Source of the DNA: Candidatus Angelobacter sp. Gp1-AA117 | GTDB taxonomy: Bacteria; Acidobacteriota; Terriglobia; Terriglobales; Acidobacteriaceae | Length of the DNA stretch: 64,000 bases | Direction of reading: 5' to 3' | Assembly (NCBI GenBank): GCA_003223515.1 | Contig: QHVI01000039.1 | Coordinates: forward strand, 1-64,000 | Shown here: in pieces, positions 20,468 through 29,166 of the stretch | Position numbering within the stretch: the first letter of the stretch is position 1 | Layout: each line of letters opens with the position of its first letter | Notes under the pieces: generated by a model | Database searches by the model: none | Seen by the model: only the letters and a program-made list of their open reading frames with translations | Told to the model about the DNA's origin: nothing | Position numbers and translations under genes: made by a program

Positions 20468-21208
20468 CTATTCATCTTCGCTGCCGCTGGAGCGCTCAAT
20501 ATGGGTGCAATGGTGCTCCCCTGATTCGCTGGTGCGGTGAGGCGGCGACTCCTGCGGCTCAAGTTCGCGCAGAAACTCGATCTTCACTACTGGATGCAGT
20601 TCAATACAATTTTCAGCCACTCCCTTTTGCCGGTGAAACATATCGAAGAAGCCCATGCCTTCCACCCGTACCCTCCACGCCGGAGTGAAGTAGCGAAACT
20701 GCGCATGCGGCTCAGGGAAGTGGCTGAGCAGGATCTGGCGCGTCTGCAGAAACTGCTGCAAGTGAGATGACGAGCAGGCATTGGCGCAATCGCCGGAAGG
20801 CACCTCGGCAATCATGGTGCGATTGGGATCATCAGGATCGGCCAGCACCAGGTGGTAGTCGCGGTCACCGTGTTCTCCGGTTTCCGCCTTCCAGCCCAGC
20901 AGAATGGCTTCCACCGAGTAGATGTGGGTTTCAGCTTCAGAGCGGGTATCGCCCGACTCCCGTGGCGCCGGAAGACTGGCCAACTCGGCAATGCTGCTGG
21001 ACTGCGGCGCCGGGTTGATGCTCGCCGCTTCCGCATCAGAGGCTGTCTTGATCTGCCAGCGTTCGGTGCCGCAGTGCTCACCGCAATGGATTTCTGGAGT
21101 GTGCGTGCGTGTGCGCTGCATGTTGCGGTAAAGAAGCACCGCAATGATCAGGCAAATGACGATGATCACCAACAGTGATGGCGGGGATTGACGGGTTCTT
21201 CGAGCCAT
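20468..21208 (-). CDS. Membrane-anchored protein with a GFFDxxHxQxGVAxNxIELHPV domain
   Basis: 246 residues. A single N-terminal transmembrane helix (LLVIIVICLIIAVLLYR) follows a basic start, so the rest should face the periplasm. A cysteine-containing linker precedes a domain with ILLGWKAETGEHGDRDYHLVLADP, TMIAEVPSGDC and VEGMGFFDMFHRQKGVAEN-CIELHPVVKIEF. I have seen this DYHLVLxDP...GFFDxxHxQxGVA...IELHPV pattern in uncharacterised bacterial proteins but know no function. The acidic C-terminus is short. It precedes the Kdo hydroxylase-like gene on the same strand. Confidence 0.6.
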   Translation of the reverse strand: MARRTRQSPPSLLVIIVICLIIAVLLYRNMQRTRTHTPEIHCGEHCGTERWQIKTASDAEAASINPAPQSSSIAELASLPAPRESGDTRSEAETHIYSVEAILLGWKAETGEHGDRDYHLVLADPDDPNRTMIAEVPSGDCANACSSSHLQQFLQTRQILLSHFPEPHAQFRYFTPAWRVRVEGMGFFDMFHRQKGVAENCIELHPVVKIEFLRELEPQESPPHRTSESGEHHCTHIERSSGSEDE

Positions 21209-21224
21209 AAGCTAAAAAATTAAC

Positions 21225-21255
21225 CGCAGAGGCCGCAGAGAGCACAGAGGAACTC
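21225..21255. repeat. Period-9 tandem repeat
   Basis: Units gcagaggcc, gcagagagc, acagaggaa between two co-directional minus-strand genes. The same family occurs at 18948-18980 on the other strand orientation. Confidence 0.55.
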
Positions 21256-21264
21256 GGATTGTCA

Positions 21265-22296
21265 TCATCTCTTCAGTCGTCTGTGACGGGATGTCATGCG
21301 GCCCTGGGGGCCAACCAGCCATCCAGTACTCGGGCCAAAACTAATGGCGTTGTATTCCTCACGGGCGATGGACGACCATATTTTGCCGCCGTCGTAAGAG
21401 GCATCTGCGCCGTTGATGCCTACCGCAACCAATACCGGCGGTGAAGGGTAAGTATCCCGGGCTACGGCTGAGCGATAGCCTGAAGGCGGTTTGCTGGCCA
21501 GGGTCCAGGTCTTTCCGCCATCGTGCGTAACTGCGGCATTTTTCTCTGCCAGATCGGGCTTCTTGTAATCGCCGCCCACGATTACACCGTCTTTCGCGCT
21601 CCAGAAAAGAACCGAGAATATCCCTTGAGATGCCTCTCCGCTGAGAATGGGAGTGTTGGCGACCGTCCAGGTCTCGCCCCGGTCGGAGGAGTGAAAGACC
21701 CGTGCTGCTGGCCCTCCGGTGGCAAACCAGGCATCGCGCTTGCCGAAGGTGACAAGGCAGGTGCCGCTGGCGGCAAAGGCACCTTCATTGGGCAGCGCTG
21801 CTGGCAGAGTGCGCGGATGCAAGGGCACCCAGGTTCTGCCATCAGAGGTGCTCAGCAGAACGAACTTGCCGTCTACAGCATCACTGATCGCGATACCGTG
21901 GTTGCGATCCCAAAAGGCCATGCAGTCGTAAAAAGCTTTGGGCTCCGGGTTGGTGAACTGAAGCTGCCAGTGCTCGCCGCCATCCTCAGTCTTGTAGATG
22001 CGGGACTGCTCGCCGGGACCGGCAGCCAGAATAAAGGCCGTCTTATCGTCAAAGGCCTGGATATCACGGAAGTCGAGGTTTTCAGCGCCGGGAACTGGCA
22101 GCTTTTGCCAGGAAATGCCATATTCCAAGGTGCGCAGCACCGTGCCTTTGGTTCCGCTGAGCCAGATCACCTTGTCAGATACAGTGCTGATTCCACGCAG
22201 GTTAGCATCGGTCACGCTCTTCTCAGAGCGGAAATATTCATTCTGGTAAGAAAAGCCGGACAGGACTAAGACAAGAATGAGAACGATTCGCGCCAT
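21265..22296 (-). CDS. YCF48/BNR-repeat beta-propeller protein, secreted
   Basis: 343 residues with an N-terminal signal sequence (MARIVLILVLVLSGFSY). The rest consists of repeated blades with the pattern I-x-K/S-T/S-x-D-G-G-x-x-W: IYKTEDGGEHWQ, LLSTSDGRTWV, VFHSSDRGETWT, AAVTHDGGKTWT. These are BNR/YCF48-type sialidase-like repeats, and the fold should be a beta propeller. In plants and cyanobacteria YCF48 assists photosystem II assembly, but most bacterial members have no known function. No catalytic sialidase motif is seen. Confidence 0.75.
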   Translation of the reverse strand: MARIVLILVLVLSGFSYQNEYFRSEKSVTDANLRGISTVSDKVIWLSGTKGTVLRTLEYGISWQKLPVPGAENLDFRDIQAFDDKTAFILAAGPGEQSRIYKTEDGGEHWQLQFTNPEPKAFYDCMAFWDRNHGIAISDAVDGKFVLLSTSDGRTWVPLHPRTLPAALPNEGAFAASGTCLVTFGKRDAWFATGGPAARVFHSSDRGETWTVANTPILSGEASQGIFSVLFWSAKDGVIVGGDYKKPDLAEKNAAVTHDGGKTWTLASKPPSGYRSAVARDTYPSPPVLVAVGINGADASYDGGKIWSSIAREEYNAISFGPSTGWLVGPQGRMTSRHRRLKR

Positions 22297-22372
22297 TTAC
22301 GCTCCAGTGAACAGCTAAAATTGTAACTTCCAGCACAAAACAATCTCTATTTATTTGACGGAGGTAATACGC

Positions 22373-23080
22373 GTGGCTACCATCCCGGCGATCCAGCCCG
22401 GTGCCCAGGAACTTCAGGATGAAGAAGTTGTAAGACGCGTCCTGGCTGGGGAAACGGCAATGTTTGAGATCCTGATGCGGCGTTACAACCAGCGCCTGTA
22501 CCGGGTTGCGCGCGTGATCCTGCGGAATGACGGTGAAGCTGAAGACGTGATGCAGGACGCCTACGTGCGCGCCTACCAGCATCTCGACCAGTTTGCCGGG
22601 AAGGCCGCATTTGCCACGTGGCTTACGCGTATCGCCGTCCATGAGGCCCTGGCCCGAAAGCGCCGTCGTGAACGACTCGACGAACTTGACGCCCTGGCGG
22701 TGAATGGAGATTCCATGTCCATCCTCAAATCGTCTGCTCCCAGCCCCGAGGCGAATACGGCCCAGACACAGGCGCGCCAACTGCTGGAAGAAGCTATCGA
22801 AGCCCTGCCCGAAGCTTACCGCACCGTCGTTGTACTGCGGGAAGTCGAGGAGATGAGCGTCGCCGACACCGCCGAGACTCTGGGCGTAAACGAAGGCGTA
22901 GTGAAAACCCGCCTGCACCGCGCCCACGCCATGTTGCGCAAAGAACTGCTGCAACGGGCCCAGGGCCGCGCCACCGATCTTTACCAGTTCCACGCTGTAC
23001 GCTGTGACCGCGTAGTGAAAGCTGTATTCGAGCGCGTTGCGGAGTTGCAAGCCGGATCAGCAGAGCCAACCGTCAACTAA
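22373..23080 (+). CDS. ECF-type RNA polymerase sigma factor
   Basis: 235-residue sigma-70 family factor. Region 2 is clear (FEILMRRYNQRLYRVARVILRNDGEAEDVMQDAYVRAY split over residues about 25-65, then FATWLTRIAVHEALARKRR). Region 4 follows (LPEAYRTVVVLREVEEMSV...LGVNEGVVKTRLHRAHAMLR), with a roughly 35-residue C-terminal tail. GTG 22373 is chosen because GGAGGT (22360-22365) lies seven bases upstream. No anti-sigma gene is adjacent. The first downstream gene is a small protein of unknown function. Confidence 0.9.
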   Translation: MATIPAIQPGAQELQDEEVVRRVLAGETAMFEILMRRYNQRLYRVARVILRNDGEAEDVMQDAYVRAYQHLDQFAGKAAFATWLTRIAVHEALARKRRRERLDELDALAVNGDSMSILKSSAPSPEANTAQTQARQLLEEAIEALPEAYRTVVVLREVEEMSVADTAETLGVNEGVVKTRLHRAHAMLRKELLQRAQGRATDLYQFHAVRCDRVVKAVFERVAELQAGSAEPTVN

Positions 23081-23113
23081 ATCGAGCTGGTGATCGGGTG
23101 ATCTGAAGATCAG

Positions 23114-23210
23114 GTCATCGGAATTGGGTAATGGGTAATTTAGTGAATGGGTAAATGAAACCCTGTATCTCGTATCTTCAACTTACCAATTTACCCATTT
23201 ACCCAATCTG
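23114..23210. repeat. Inverted pair of TTACCCA/TGGGTAA tandem-repeat tracts
   Basis: A left tract of gggtaat/gggtaaat-type units (about 23116-23155) is followed after some 25 bases by a right tract of complementary ttaccaat, ttacccat, ttacccaa units (about 23184-23206). Together they can fold into an imperfect hairpin. It lies between the sigma factor gene and the small gene at 23245. Same family as 8022-8060 and 44224-44350. Confidence 0.55.
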
Positions 23211-23244
23211 CTCAAAGGCTGAGTGCTTATGAGAAACTAGATAG

Positions 23245-23457
23245 ATGGCCCGTTGGGAGCAATTTGAAGTGTGGACGCAGACCGGCGACAAGTGGGAAAT
23301 GCTTGCCAGCTTCCACGATTTCGAATTGGCCTCTGCCATGGCTCGCACCCGTTCCAACAAAATGCGTCTGGTCCATGCTGTCTATGAAGGTAGAAAGATG
23401 ATCGAGCAGGACATCCTTGCCGAACTAGGCGCTACCCGCTCTGAAAAAGATGGTTGA
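23245..23457 (+). CDS. Small conserved protein, paralogue of 26610-26825
   Basis: 70 residues: MARWEQFEVWTQTGDKWEML, then FHDFELASAMARTRSN, RLVHAVYEG and IEQDILAELG. Compared with 26610-26825 the pattern Q-F/Y-E-V/I-W-x-Q-x-G-x-K-W-x-M-L, L-A-x-x-M-A-R-x-x-S, R-L and QD-x-L-x-E-x-G is shared, so the two are paralogues. No metal site or membrane segment is seen. It follows the ECF sigma gene after a 164-bp gap that contains an inverted repeat tract. Function unknown. Confidence 0.65.
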   Translation: MARWEQFEVWTQTGDKWEMLASFHDFELASAMARTRSNKMRLVHAVYEGRKMIEQDILAELGATRSEKDG

Positions 23458-23566
23458 AGATCGACCAGCCTACAGAAGTTCACAAGATCAAGCATCTCTT
23501 TGCAAATCTTAATCGCTAAGTCATGGAATAATGTCCGGGCTGCTGGTTGGCGAGGAGAACCCTGGT

Positions 23567-24205
23567 ATGGCATATATTCACAGAATCATTGGGTGCACGG
23601 CAGTTTTGCTGGCTTTGATGTCTCCGTGTGCGGATGCGTACGGCCAGCAGGCTGCCCCTGAGGCGGCGCTCACGTTGGATCAACTCGTGGGAGCGGCCAG
23701 GCGCTACTTTCGCGATACCGCTGAATTCCTGCGGGGCGCAAAGATGTTCAAGATTTCTGCCGGCAATGCTTTCTGGACCATGCTGCCTGGCATAGTGCTG
23801 TCCGCTGATCCCAGCGGATATGTCTTTGCAGCCCAACCCACTGACCCTGCGGCCAGTCTGCTGAACGCCCAGTTGACTTCGAGTAAACCCTGTCCGGCGC
23901 TTACGATGACTGGAAAGGTACTTTTTTATTTGCCCGACGAGGTCTGCGGCACGAGCAGCTTTGCGGTACACAACGACCTGAGTTTCCACAAGTTTGCTTT
24001 TGATGTTGCCGGATTGCCCGCTCCGGTAAAGATCAGCCCTTTCGGCCGGTGCATGCTGCAGCGCTATCGCGTGGAAATAGAGTTTCAGAGTGTCACCCTG
24101 CCCGGGGACAAAGAGCCTTTTCTCGTTCCCAAACAGTCTTCAGCGCACCTGGAAACCGATAAAGGCGCCATCGTGATTACCAGCGTTTTCGAACCGAAGA
24201 AGTAA
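23567..24205 (+). CDS. Secreted protein of unknown function
   Basis: 212 residues from ATG 23567, which has GAGGAG (23552-23557) nine bases upstream. Starting here exposes a signal peptide (MAYIHRIIGCTAVLLALMSP) that a start at 23531 would bury. The mature protein contains four cysteines (CPAL, EVCG, GRCM) and short beta segments. No known domain is recognised. It is probably periplasmic and lies 105 bp before the M2 peptidase gene on the same strand. Confidence 0.55.
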   Translation: MAYIHRIIGCTAVLLALMSPCADAYGQQAAPEAALTLDQLVGAARRYFRDTAEFLRGAKMFKISAGNAFWTMLPGIVLSADPSGYVFAAQPTDPAASLLNAQLTSSKPCPALTMTGKVLFYLPDEVCGTSSFAVHNDLSFHKFAFDVAGLPAPVKISPFGRCMLQRYRVEIEFQSVTLPGDKEPFLVPKQSSAHLETDKGAIVITSVFEPKK

Positions 24206-24310
24206 TCGTGACATCCGAATCACAATGGTGTCGCAGGCGTTGATTTCCATTTGCCAACTTTCCCCGCAAGAGAATAGTCTTACCTGTTCCTATCCGCTTC
24301 CGGAGGCCCA

Positions 24311-26218
24311 ATGGTTCGGAAATTCTCTCTCGCAATGCTGGCCACCGCATTGTGTCTGTCATTTGCGTTGCCCGCTTTTTCCCAGAGCAGTTCTACAGCA
24401 GCCAGGCCGAAGGCGGCAGCCAGAGGCAAGGCTACGGTGGCTGAAGCTGAAGCTTTCATGAAGAAAGCAGAAGCACAGCTCGAAGACGCGAATATTCGCG
24501 CCTCACGCGCCAATTGGGTCCAGGAGAACTTCATCACTGACGATACTGAGATACTCAACGCGCAGGCCCAGGAAAAGCTTACGGCCCTCACTACACAACT
24601 GGCCCTCGGTACCCGCCGCTTCGACGGGCTGAAGATGCCGGCTGAGCTGGCCCGCAAATTCAAACTGCTGAAGCTCTCGCTGGTGGCTCCTGCGCCCAAC
24701 AATGACCAGGAGCGCGCCGAACTCACCCAGATTGCCTCTTCGCTCGATGGCGACTACGGCAAAGGCAAGTACTGCAAGCCGGATGCAAATGGCCGGCAGA
24801 AGTGCCTGTCATTGAACGATCTTGAACTCATCCTGGCCAACAGCACCAATCCCGACGAACTGCTGGACGCCTGGACAGGCTGGCACAAGATTTCCGCTCC
24901 CATGCGTAAACGCTATGCGCGTTTTGTCGAGCTGTCGAATAGAGGTGCGGCGGATCTTGGGTTCAAGGACACCGGAGCTATGTGGCGCTCCAACTATGAC
25001 ATGACGCCGGATGAGTTCAGCGCCGAACTGGAGCGGCTCTGGCGCCAGGTCGAGCCCTTGTATATCTCGCTGCACGCTTACGTGCGCAAGCAGCTCATTC
25101 AGAAATATGGAAAGATTGCCGACCGTCCGGATGGGCTGATTCCCGCGCACCTGCTCGGCAACATGTGGTCGCAGGAGTGGGGCAATATCTACCCGATCGT
25201 AGCACCCGCCAATGCCACCCAGGGCTATGACCTCACTCAACTCCTGAAAGATCACAAGGTAGATGAGCTGGGCATGGTGCACTACGGTGAAAACTTCTTC
25301 AAGTCACTGGGCTTTTCACCTGCGCCAGAAACCTTCTGGGAGCGCTCGCTGTTCGTCAAGCCGCGTGACCGCGACGTGGTCTGCCACGCCAGCGCCTGGG
25401 ACATCGATACTCAGGAGGATGTCCGGCTGAAGATGTGCATTCAGATCCGCGATGAAGACTTTGTCACCATCCATCATGAGCTGGGCCATAACTTCTACCA
25501 GCGCGCGTACAAGAACCAGCCCTACCTGTTCCAGGACAGCGCGAATGACGGGTTTCACGAAGCTGTGGGCGACACCATTGCTCTCTCCGTCACACCGGAA
25601 TACCTGAAGGAAGTTGGACTGCTGCAGACTGTCCCGCCGGAGAGCGCCGATACCGGCTACCTCCTCAAAATGGCCCTGGACAAGATCGCCTTCCTGCCAT
25701 TCGGGCTGCTCATCGATCAATGGCGCTGGAAGGTATTTTCGGGCGAGATCACCCCTGAGCAGTACAACAAGGCATGGTGGGAGCTGCGCGCCAAATATCA
25801 GGGTATTGCGCCGCCGGTTGAACGCACCGAGGCAGATTTCGATCCTGGCGCTAAATATCACGTGGCCGCCAATGTTCCTTACACACGCTATTTCCTGGCG
25901 CGCATTCTCCAGTTCCAGTTCCACCGCGCCCTGTGCGAGGCGGCTGGAATCAAAGGCCCGCTGCACCGCTGCTCCATTTATAAGAACCAGGCTGCGGCGG
26001 AGCGGCTGACCAGGATGCTCACCATGGGCAAGAGCCGTCCGTGGCCGGATGCCCTGGAGGCCATCAGCGGCCAGCGGCAGATGGATGCCACCGCCATTCT
26101 CGACTATTTTGCGCCCCTTAAGAAGTGGCTGGACGAGCAGACCCAGGGCGAGAAGAAGGGTTGGACCGGCATGGATGCAAGCCCGGCGGAAACCCAACCA
26201 CGGCATGCGAGCAGATAA
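24311..26218 (+). CDS. Peptidyl-dipeptidase A family (M2) zinc metallopeptidase
   Basis: 635-residue secreted enzyme related to angiotensin-converting enzyme, which removes dipeptides from peptide C-termini. A signal peptide (FSLAMLATALCLSFALPAFS) precedes the catalytic domain. The zinc site TIHHELGHNFYQRAY near residue 390 holds the HExxH motif (HELGH), and the third ligand lies in NDGFHEAVGDTIALS about 25 residues later. Typical M2 segments such as GFKDTGAMWRSNYDM and VCHASAWD are present. It probably degrades peptides in the periplasm or outside the cell. Confidence 0.93.
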   Translation: MVRKFSLAMLATALCLSFALPAFSQSSSTAARPKAAARGKATVAEAEAFMKKAEAQLEDANIRASRANWVQENFITDDTEILNAQAQEKLTALTTQLALGTRRFDGLKMPAELARKFKLLKLSLVAPAPNNDQERAELTQIASSLDGDYGKGKYCKPDANGRQKCLSLNDLELILANSTNPDELLDAWTGWHKISAPMRKRYARFVELSNRGAADLGFKDTGAMWRSNYDMTPDEFSAELERLWRQVEPLYISLHAYVRKQLIQKYGKIADRPDGLIPAHLLGNMWSQEWGNIYPIVAPANATQGYDLTQLLKDHKVDELGMVHYGENFFKSLGFSPAPETFWERSLFVKPRDRDVVCHASAWDIDTQEDVRLKMCIQIRDEDFVTIHHELGHNFYQRAYKNQPYLFQDSANDGFHEAVGDTIALSVTPEYLKEVGLLQTVPPESADTGYLLKMALDKIAFLPFGLLIDQWRWKVFSGEITPEQYNKAWWELRAKYQGIAPPVERTEADFDPGAKYHVAANVPYTRYFLARILQFQFHRALCEAAGIKGPLHRCSIYKNQAAAERLTRMLTMGKSRPWPDALEAISGQRQMDATAILDYFAPLKKWLDEQTQGEKKGWTGMDASPAETQPRHASR

Positions 26219-26228
26219 CAAAAAAGAA

Positions 26229-26476
26229 CTGTATGGAGCGCAGCCGCCCCCGGCTAATGCCACTTACTTTAGGGACACCATGCTGTATCCCAATGAGAGA
26301 TGTCATTCCGAACGCCCGTTAAGCTCACGCGCGTTTTCTTCAGCGCGTGAGTAGGGCGGAGGAATCTGCCCCGCTGCCGCCCGCCCATGCGAAAATTCTC
26401 TTAAATTCATGCTCGAATGTGCAAAGTAAGTGACATTGGCCACCCCCGGCTGCGGGGATAAGTCTTTAGGAATCAG
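26229..26476. mobile_element. Dispersed repeat copy split by a MITE-like insertion with 9-bp direct repeats
   Basis: Positions 26229-26255 match the left half, and 26443-26470 the right half, of the repeat seen intact at 32249-32320 and 40459-40530. Between them lie 187 bp (26256-26442) flanked by a perfect 9-bp direct repeat cccccggct (26247-26255 and 26443-26451). The insert carries near-terminal inverted repeats: aatgccacttacttt (26256-26270) against aaagtaagtgacatt (26423-26437), 14 of 15 positions complementary. It has no coding capacity and contains a 9-bp-arm hairpin at 26324-26351. These are the marks of a non-autonomous transposable element. Confidence 0.75.
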
Positions 26477-26609
26477 ATTAGTTAGGAGCGCAGCGGATTA
26501 CCCTCGAACACATCGGCATGTCCGGGGGGCTGCGCTGCGCCTGTGTCCCTCCGTAATCTTCTTTGCCGGGCCTAGATTTGGCACAATCCTGCTGCAAAGG
26601 AAACTCCCT

Positions 26610-26825
26610 ATGATCCGTCAAGAACAGTATGAAATCTGGGTCCAGAGCGGCAGCAACAAATGGGACATGCTGGGCTGCTTCGAAGATCTCACCCTGGCCG
26701 CCATCATGGCCAGAAACCACTCCGCGCGTACACGCCTGATCTGCGTCACCTTTGAACATGGAAAACTCATTTCCCAGGACCTGCTCACGGAAATGGGATT
26801 TGAGCCGCAACGGATGTCTGCCTGA
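26610..26825 (+). CDS. Small conserved protein, paralogue of 23245-23457
   Basis: 71 residues: IRQEQYEIWVQSGSNKWDML, FEDLTLAAIMARNHSARTRL, then FEHGKLISQDLLTEMGF. The shared pattern with 23245-23457 is clear over the whole length, including the KWxML, LAxxMAR and QDxLxExG blocks. ATG 26610 is chosen because similarity to the paralogue begins there. AAAGGA about eight bases upstream is a fair ribosome-binding site. Further upstream the frame runs into repeat DNA. Function unknown. Confidence 0.65.
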   Translation: MIRQEQYEIWVQSGSNKWDMLGCFEDLTLAAIMARNHSARTRLICVTFEHGKLISQDLLTEMGFEPQRMSA

Positions 26826-26908
26826 TATCCCAACACACGCAGCATCGGCGCGTGCCGGAAACCTGAAAGAGCGAATTCGATGATCGGATGTGTGTCTCAG
26901 CAGAAGCA

Positions 26909-26936
26909 TTGAACCGGTAGTAGGTACTCATATAAT
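26909..26936 (+). promoter_or_regulatory. Probable sigma-70-type promoter for a leaderless queA transcript
   Basis: TTGAAC (26909-26914) and a perfect TATAAT (26931-26936) are separated by 16 bp. The queA GTG begins at 26945, eight bases after the -10 box, so transcription would start at or within a base or two of the start codon. No ribosome-binding site is present, which fits a leaderless mRNA. Confidence 0.55.
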
Positions 26937-26944
26937 CCAGTTCA

Positions 26945-28039
26945 GTGCTGATTTCTGATTTTGACTTTCATCTTCCCGGGGAGCTGATTGCGCAGGAGCC
27001 GCTGCCCAACCGCAGCGCCTCGCGCATGCTGCATCTGAGCCGGGCAACCGGGGAATATCAGGATCGCCACTTCGTCGAGTTCCCCGATCTGCTTCGCCCA
27101 GACGATCTGCTGGTGGTCAATAACAGCCGCGTCTTTCCTGCCCGCCTGTTTGGCCGCCGCGCAGGATTGCATTCTCAGCCGGTCAGTCCCAGGAATCCAG
27201 CCTCCCGCGATTTCCTTCAGGGACAAGTAGAAGTTCTTCTTACCCGGCAACTCGGTCAGTGGGAGTGGCAGGCGCTGGTGCGTCCCGGCCGCAAGATTGG
27301 CGTTGGCGAGAGGATTTATTTTGGCCAGGAGGCAATGCCTGAACTCCAGGCTGAAGTCACCGGACGTGGCGAATTTGGTGAGCGGACACTGCGGTTCCAC
27401 CCGATAGATGACTTCTTTGCTGTGGTGGAGCGCATCGGACATGTGCCGTTGCCGCCCTATATCAGCCGCGCCGACCGCGCCGAAGATCGCGAACGCTATC
27501 AAACTGTCTATGCGCAGCAACAGGGCAGTGTGGCCGCCCCTACTGCCGGCCTGCATTTCACTCCGGAAATTCTCGCCCGCATCCGCCAGCACGGCATCGA
27601 TATCGCGGAAATCACCTTGCATGTGGGCCTGGGCACCTTCCAGCCGGTGCGCGTGGAAAACATTGAACAGCACAAGATACACCGCGAGCGTTTCACCATC
27701 TCTCCGGAGACTGCCGGGAAGATCAACCGTGCTCTTGCCGAGAACCGCCGCATTGTTGCCGTAGGGACCACGACTGTCCGGACTCTCGAATATGCCGCAT
27801 CCCAGGATTCTGCAGGACGCATCTCTCCCGGCTCCGCTGAAGCCGATATCTTCATCTATCCCGGCTTCCGCTTCCGGGTCATCGGCGCCCTGCTGACCAA
27901 TTTCCATCTGCCCCAATCCACACTGCTCATGCTGGTCTCAGCCTTCGCCGGACGCAAAACCATCCTCAAGGCGTATAGATATGCCGTGAATTCCCGGTAC
28001 AGGTTCTTCTCTTATGGGGACTGTATGTTCATCGAATGA
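26945..28039 (+). CDS. queA: S-adenosylmethionine:tRNA ribosyltransferase-isomerase
   Basis: 364-residue enzyme that transfers and isomerises the ribosyl group of S-adenosylmethionine onto 7-aminomethyl-7-deazaguanine in tRNA, giving epoxyqueuosine. Family segments are [20 protein letters not shown] at the start, [68 protein letters not shown] and [10 protein letters not shown]. The last part [17 protein letters not shown] is intact and the length is normal. The GTG start directly follows a perfect -10 box and lacks a ribosome-binding site. Confidence 0.96.
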   Translation: MLISDFDFHLPGELIAQEPLPNRSASRMLHLSRATGEYQDRHFVEFPDLLRPDDLLVVNNSRVFPARLFGRRAGLHSQPVSPRNPASRDFLQGQVEVLLTRQLGQWEWQALVRPGRKIGVGERIYFGQEAMPELQAEVTGRGEFGERTLRFHPIDDFFAVVERIGHVPLPPYISRADRAEDRERYQTVYAQQQGSVAAPTAGLHFTPEILARIRQHGIDIAEITLHVGLGTFQPVRVENIEQHKIHRERFTISPETAGKINRALAENRRIVAVGTTTVRTLEYAASQDSAGRISPGSAEADIFIYPGFRFRVIGALLTNFHLPQSTLLMLVSAFAGRKTILKAYRYAVNSRYRFFSYGDCMFIE

Positions 28040-28247
28040 TTTCAGGCTTTGACATGCATTGACTTTCGTTTGTTATTCGCCTATGCTGCGGCTACGACTT
28101 GTCTACTTATGACGCGGAAACAATTCGATGTTGACTCAATTTCCACATTTGCAATAAATCCACAGTTGCTCCTCACCGCACCAGCATGTAATTGTGAGTT
28201 TTCAATCCATCAGAGATCCACGTAAAAGGAATCGGAGAAACGACCTC

Positions 28248-29123
28248 ATGCGCAGGGAAAAGCCTATCCATGAAGATCATTCTGGCCTGCCTCTCGATAC
28301 CATCATCAAAGGCGATTGCCGCAACGTACTGAAGACATTTCCGGATGCTTCTGTGGACCTGGTTGTGACCTCGCCACCCTATGCAGACAGCCGGAAACAC
28401 ACTTATGGTGGTGTCTCTCCTGACGAGTACGTCGCCTGGTTTCTGTTGATCACTTCAGAGCTGCATCGTGTCTTGAAACCTACGGGTTCATTCATCTTGA
28501 ATATCAAAGAGCGCGTCAAAGATGGAGAGCGGCATACCTACGTGCTGGAACTGATTCTGGCACTGAGAAAACAGGAATGGCTGTGGACGGAAGAATACAT
28601 CTGGCACAAGAAGAATTGCTATCCGGGCAAATGGCCCAACCGCTTCCGCGATGCATGGGAGCGATGCCTTCACTTCACTAAGAACAAGAACTTTCACATG
28701 TACCAGGATGCAGTAAGAGTTCCAATGGGAAAATGGGCAGAGACGCGCCTTGCAAAATTGAGCAATACCGATCGTATAAGAGATGAATCGAAAGTGAAGA
28801 GCGGCTTCGGCAAGAATGTCTCCAACTGGCTTGGCCGAAATACGGTTTATCCCACCAATGTCTTGCATCTGGCCACCGAGTGCAGCAATCGCAACCACAG
28901 TGCTGCGTTTCCTGAATCTCTGCCGGCCTGGTTCATCAAATTGTTCACCAACCCCGGAGACATTGTGCTTGATCCATTTGTCGGGTCGGGAACCACCGCG
29001 GTTGCCGCAATGGCCTTGGACCGCCGATATGTCGGAATAGAGCTTACGGACGAACATTATGCGCATGCCCTGGAATCGGTTGCACGAGCGAAGCGGGCTA
29101 AAAGCGGCTTGCAACTGGTTTGA
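28248..29123 (+). CDS. Orphan beta-class DNA methyltransferase (TSPPY type)
   Basis: 291-residue site-specific DNA methyltransferase. The catalytic motif IV TSPPYADS (residues 41-45) comes first and the S-adenosylmethionine motif DPFVGSGTT (residues 242-250) near the end, which is the beta-class order. (T/S)SPPY variants are commonest in N4-cytosine enzymes, but N6-adenine cannot be excluded. ATG 28248 is preferred. An in-frame GTG at 28194 would add 18 basic residues and neither start has a strong ribosome-binding site. No restriction enzyme is recognised nearby. Two small genes follow, in DNA that looks AT-richer than the flanks. Confidence 0.88.
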   Translation: MRREKPIHEDHSGLPLDTIIKGDCRNVLKTFPDASVDLVVTSPPYADSRKHTYGGVSPDEYVAWFLLITSELHRVLKPTGSFILNIKERVKDGERHTYVLELILALRKQEWLWTEEYIWHKKNCYPGKWPNRFRDAWERCLHFTKNKNFHMYQDAVRVPMGKWAETRLAKLSNTDRIRDESKVKSGFGKNVSNWLGRNTVYPTNVLHLATECSNRNHSAAFPESLPAWFIKLFTNPGDIVLDPFVGSGTTAVAAMALDRRYVGIELTDEHYAHALESVARAKRAKSGLQLV

Positions 29124-29166
29124 ATGGGAGCAAATAGCAGTAAAATGATTAAAAGGCGGTATTTTT

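Noticed and set aside
22238-23050. 270-codon minus-strand frame opposite the sigma factor gene
   Set aside because: It is the antisense of a clear ECF sigma factor, and codon-position bias in GC-rich DNA explains its length.
23114-23210. Short tandem repeats considered as a CRISPR array
   Set aside because: Units are 7-8 nt, degenerate and contiguous, without unique spacers, and no cas genes are in the window.
25316-26263. 315-codon minus-strand frame opposite the M2 peptidase
   Set aside because: It is antisense to conserved peptidase motifs including the zinc site; no ribosome-binding site or domain.
26281-26442. Possible CRISPR-like or RNA element in the repeat-rich gap after the M2 peptidase
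   Set aside because: There are no regularly spaced identical repeats. The structure is explained by an insertion with inverted ends and one hairpin.
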